Of a stretch of DNA of 48,064 nt, positions 45,432 through 48,064 are shown piece by piece; position 1 is the stretch's first letter, and every line of letters begins with the position of its first letter. The notes under the pieces are model-generated. The model was not told the DNA's origin, searched no databases, and saw only the letters and a list, made by a program, of their open reading frames with translations. Source of the stretch: Cytophagaceae bacterium (GTDB lineage: Bacteria; Bacteroidota; Bacteroidia; Cytophagales; Flexibacteraceae); contig JAIXYP010000023.1 of assembly GCA_027490155.1 (NCBI GenBank), positions 1 to 48,064 on the forward strand. Direction: 5' to 3'. Position numbers and translations under genes: made by a program.

Positions 45432-48064
45432 CTATTGTTTGACCAGCTTGCCTATTGTTTGGTCGGCACCAGTCTTGAGACGATACTGATACAATCCAGC
45501 AGGTAGTTGGTTGAGATCAATGGTATTGATCGTGGTTCCAGACTGAACTAGCTTTCCATCTGCACCAAAAATCTCATATTCAATGGTACCATCGGCTCCC
45601 AAGATCATGACTTGGTCCTTAGCAGGATTCGGGAACAAGGTTAACTGCAACTTGTTCATGATAGGCAAATGCACCACCTGACTGAGCGTTGCCTTACCAT
45701 CCAGATCCACTTGGCGCAAACGATAGTAAGCAGATTGTTGGTGACGATCTTCGAATTGGTATTGGCTGAGGGTCGAAGTATTTCCGTTACCCGCCACAAA
45801 CCCAATTGAGTCAAATTGCTGTCCGTTGGTGCTGCGCTCGATGACGAAACCTGCGTTGTCCTGCTCCTGTGCCGTGATCCATTGTAGTTTGACAAATCCA
45901 TTAATACGAGAGCCAACAAAGCTCAACCAAGTTACAGGCAGTGGGTTATTGTCTCCGCTTGCTGTCCAGTCGCTAAAGCTGTTGGTATTGACCCATAGGC
46001 CATAAGATCCTACTGAAGCAGATAGGTTTTGTTTAGGTCCGACCTTTGTCCAGCTAGTTCCGTTATCTGGGCGACGCCAGACTTGAACACTTGCCATATT
46101 GTTGTTGTTCCGTGCCGATGGCAACCAGCTTAGTTTAATGCTGCGGCCAGAGGTTGGCTGACGATGAGCCCTGATTGACCATGTATAGCCGATACCAGAG
46201 AATGCGCCAAATGTAGCAGTTGCCTCACGACGCTCGACAAAAACGGTATCTAGGTCATCAGTGCCTGCTGCCAGCTGAATGCCCAATATATCTAATGAGC
46301 CCTGACCAACTTGGCGACCCATTGCACGTACACGTCCGATTATTCGGCTTGTTGCATTTTCGATTGGTTTGCTTGCAGTTGAAGCCAGATTCACCAGATG
46401 TGAACCTGCAACAATATTACCATTGGTCATCGTCAGGCTGTTACAGACATCCATGCGATCGCTAAGGACGACATGGTTACCATTGTTAATAACAAGGTTG
46501 CCAACTGCTACTTTGCCAATGGACTGCATCGAGCCACCGACAAGTTCTAGGGTACTTGCGCATCCTCCAGTAATAGTACCTGCACCCAACTGATTACCAT
46601 ACAGGGTGAGTTTATTGCTGCCAGTTATTGGCAATGTGATACCAGATGGGATGGTAATGTTATTGACAACTGCATTGCCGCCTACAACTGGCAATACAGC
46701 CGCATTGCTCCTGATCACAACGTTACTGTTTGTGGTCGGGATGCCACCGCACCAGTTACTAGGGTCGATCCAGTTATTGGAGTTGCCGAGCCAAGTACCA
46801 GCTGCGATGCTAGATACCATAACACTTGCGCTTGTCTGAACGCAGCCAGCAGGTGTGGTGGCTGTAACAGAATAGGTGTTGGTGCCATCAAGCACCACAA
46901 CCGAATTGCCCATTGTTCCGTTTGACCACAGATAGGTACAGCCGACGCAATTGGCTGTATTGGTGACCGTGATCGGGGTTCCTAGGCACGATTCTGACCC
47001 ATTAGCCATACTTAGCAATGGTTGTATCTGTGGATTGACAACCACTGTTACACTCTGGGTATTGGTGCAGCTGTTCGCCGTAGTCACGTAACTATAGACA
47101 ACAGAAACTGGTGCCGTAGTTGTATTGATCAGCGTTTCGTTCGGATTGCTGATTTGCGCTACAGTTACAGCCGCATTGCTGATTCCAGCTACTGCCGCAC
47201 GTGTCCAAGTAAAGGTGGCTCCTGCGGTGGCAGAAGTTGGACTGTAGGTAAAGGCTGTGCTGCTGCAGATTGCTGTTGGTGTTAGGGTGCTGCTAAGCGA
47301 AGGGGTTGGGTTGACCCGTACCGTGACGTTTTGCGTATTGGTGCAGCTGTTGGCAGTCAGGGTATAGATATAGACCACATCGATTGGTGCAGTGGTGTTG
47401 TTAACCAAGGCCCCAGTAGGGTTGGTGGTTTGTGCTGTCGTGATCCCTGCATTGCCTCCGATAGCTGCACGGGTCCAAGTAAACGTAGTACCGGCAATTG
47501 CAGATGTTGGCGTGTAGCTAAAGTTACCTCCTGCACATATAGCAGTTGGCGTTAGGGTGCTGCTGAGCGTTGGCCTAGGATTCACCACCACTGTTACACT
47601 CTGGGTATTGTTGCAGCTGTTCGCCGTAGTCACGTAAGTGTATACCACCGAAACAGGAGCGGTAGTTGTATTGATCAGCGTTTCGTTCGGATTGCTGGTT
47701 TGAGCTACCGATACTGCGGCATTGCTGATACCTGCTACTGCTACCCTAGTCCAAGTGAATGTTGCACCTGCTGTTGCAGAAGTTGGACTGTAGGTAAAGG
47801 CTGTGTTGCTACAAATGGCTGTTGGTGTTAGGGTGCTGCTAAGCGAAGGGGTTGGGTTGACCCGTACCGTGACGTTTTGCGTATTGGTGCAGCTGTTGGC
47901 AGTCAGGGTATAGACATATACAACGTTGATCGCCGATGTGGTTGCATTAGTTAGGACCTCACTTGGGTTAGTGGTCTGTCCGACTGTTACTGCCGCATTG
48001 CTAATGCCCGGTACTGTTGCTCTGGTCCAGGTAAATGTGGTACCTGCTGTTAGGCTAGTTGGCG
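45432..48064 (-). CDS. Repeat-rich T9SS type A adhesin (5' end cut by window edge)
   Basis: At least 877 codons; the frame stays open to the right edge, so the true start is outside. From the N-terminal side: PKD/HYR-like repeats of 90-92 residues (consensus STLTPTAIC, TFTWTRA, TTNPTE, VYxYTLTANSCTNTQNVTV), a further Ig-like domain (NGSESCLGTPITVTNTANC), a long stretch of short beta-rich turns like a parallel beta-helix (GNQLGAGTITGG, NGNIVAGSHLVN), another module with FVIERSTNGQQFDSIG and YYRLRQVDLDGKATLS, and the sorting domain (LTLFPNPAKDQVMIL to GKLVKQ). Long repeat-rich proteins of this type are usually adhesins or surface fibres. Confidence 0.88.
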   Translation of the reverse strand, partial: PTSLTAGTTFTWTRATVPGISNAAVTVGQTTNPSEVLTNATTSAINVVYVYTLTANSCTNTQNVTVRVNPTPSLSSTLTPTAICSNTAFTYSPTSATAGATFTWTRVAVAGISNAAVSVAQTSNPNETLINTTTAPVSVVYTYVTTANSCNNTQSVTVVVNPRPTLSSTLTPTAICAGGNFSYTPTSAIAGTTFTWTRAAIGGNAGITTAQTTNPTGALVNNTTAPIDVVYIYTLTANSCTNTQNVTVRVNPTPSLSSTLTPTAICSSTAFTYSPTSATAGATFTWTRAAVAGISNAAVTVAQISNPNETLINTTTAPVSVVYSYVTTANSCTNTQSVTVVVNPQIQPLLSMANGSESCLGTPITVTNTANCVGCTYLWSNGTMGNSVVVLDGTNTYSVTATTPAGCVQTSASVMVSSIAAGTWLGNSNNWIDPSNWCGGIPTTNSNVVIRSNAAVLPVVGGNAVVNNITIPSGITLPITGSNKLTLYGNQLGAGTITGGCASTLELVGGSMQSIGKVAVGNLVINNGNHVVLSDRMDVCNSLTMTNGNIVAGSHLVNLASTASKPIENATSRIIGRVRAMGRQVGQGSLDILGIQLAAGTDDLDTVFVERREATATFGAFSGIGYTWSIRAHRQPTSGRSIKLSWLPSARNNNNMASVQVWRRPDNGTSWTKVGPKQNLSASVGSYGLWVNTNSFSDWTASGDNNPLPVTWLSFVGSRINGFVKLQWITAQEQDNAGFVIERSTNGQQFDSIGFVAGNGNTSTLSQYQFEDRHQQSAYYRLRQVDLDGKATLSQVVHLPIMNKLQLTLFPNPAKDQVMILGADGTIEYEIFGADGKLVQSGTTINTIDLNQLPAGLYQYRLKTGADQTIGKLVKQ
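47036..48064 (-). repeat. PKD-like repeats with 546-bp higher-order period
   Basis: Single repeats are 270 or 276 bp (90 or 92 residues). They alternate between two kinds (TANSCTNTQNVTVRV with TAICSSTAFTY, and TANSCNNTQSVTVVV with TAICAGGNFSY), so the nearly identical unit is two repeats, 546 bp: the block at 47281 recurs at 47827 and the one at 47041 recurs at 47587 with few base changes. The array continues past the right edge. Confidence 0.85.

Noticed and set aside
45309-45506. A 65-residue plus-strand frame
   Set aside because: It reads across the adhesin's terminator and antisense to its 3' end, with no protein family signal.

Overview
The window looks like chromosomal DNA from a member of the Bacteroidota, probably an environmental Cytophagales/Chitinophagales-type lineage that cannot be narrowed further from sequence alone. 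The evidence is at least seven proteins ending in type IX secretion (T9SS) C-terminal sorting signals, a PorE-like T9SS component, bacillithiol synthesis (BshC), and several TAnnTTTG boxes of the Bacteroidota sigma factor upstream of genes. Coding density is high, base composition is intermediate, and most genes have ordinary housekeeping or surface functions. I see no insertion sequence, prophage, CRISPR array or rRNA.

Layout. 1-4.6 kb (minus): two tandem paralogous T9SS surface proteins (the first runs off the left edge) and a secreted esterase. 4.8-9.4 kb (plus): a PorE-like OmpA protein and a secreted parallel beta-helix protein. 9.6-14.3 kb: housekeeping block with tRNA-Pro(TGG), the CCA-adding enzyme, a DinB-fold protein, an NAD-dependent epimerase-like protein, endonuclease III and SmpB. 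14.5-18.5 kb (plus): RfbC, a Wza-like export lipoprotein and a Wzc-like tyrosine autokinase, a small exopolysaccharide export module. 19.0-25.8 kb (plus): a YceI-like secreted protein, a large type B (CHU_C) T9SS protein and a large LamG-repeat T9SS protein. 26-33.3 kb (mostly plus): PH-domain protein, a solitary NuoC, BshC plus an alkylguanine transferase-like protein, an AT-rich lipoprotein gene on the minus strand, a ceramidase-like membrane protein, ComF, and a PaaE-type ferredoxin reductase. 33.4-37.6 kb (minus): a second tandem pair of T9SS paralogs. 38-44.7 kb: OxyR, a giant propeller plus beta-barrel outer membrane protein with a degenerate peptidase-like N-terminus, a DAO-family flavoprotein, and an orphan OmpR-type response regulator. 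44.8-48.1 kb (minus): a very small basic protein and the 3' part of a repeat-rich T9SS adhesin that runs off the right edge.

How the parts fit. The dominant theme is cell-surface construction: PorE would link the T9SS to peptidoglycan, the many sorting-domain proteins are its cargo, and the Wza/Wzc/RfbC module makes or exports surface polysaccharide. A second, weaker theme is thiol/redox and DNA protection (BshC, OxyR, endonuclease III, alkyltransferase). I did not find a convincing wholly new system. The most unusual items are the tandem cargo paralogs whose sorting domain is far more conserved than the rest, the 546-bp higher-order repeat in the adhesin, the inactivated peptidase-like domain on the propeller/barrel protein, the solitary nuoC, and a 5'-leader hairpin abutting a start codon.
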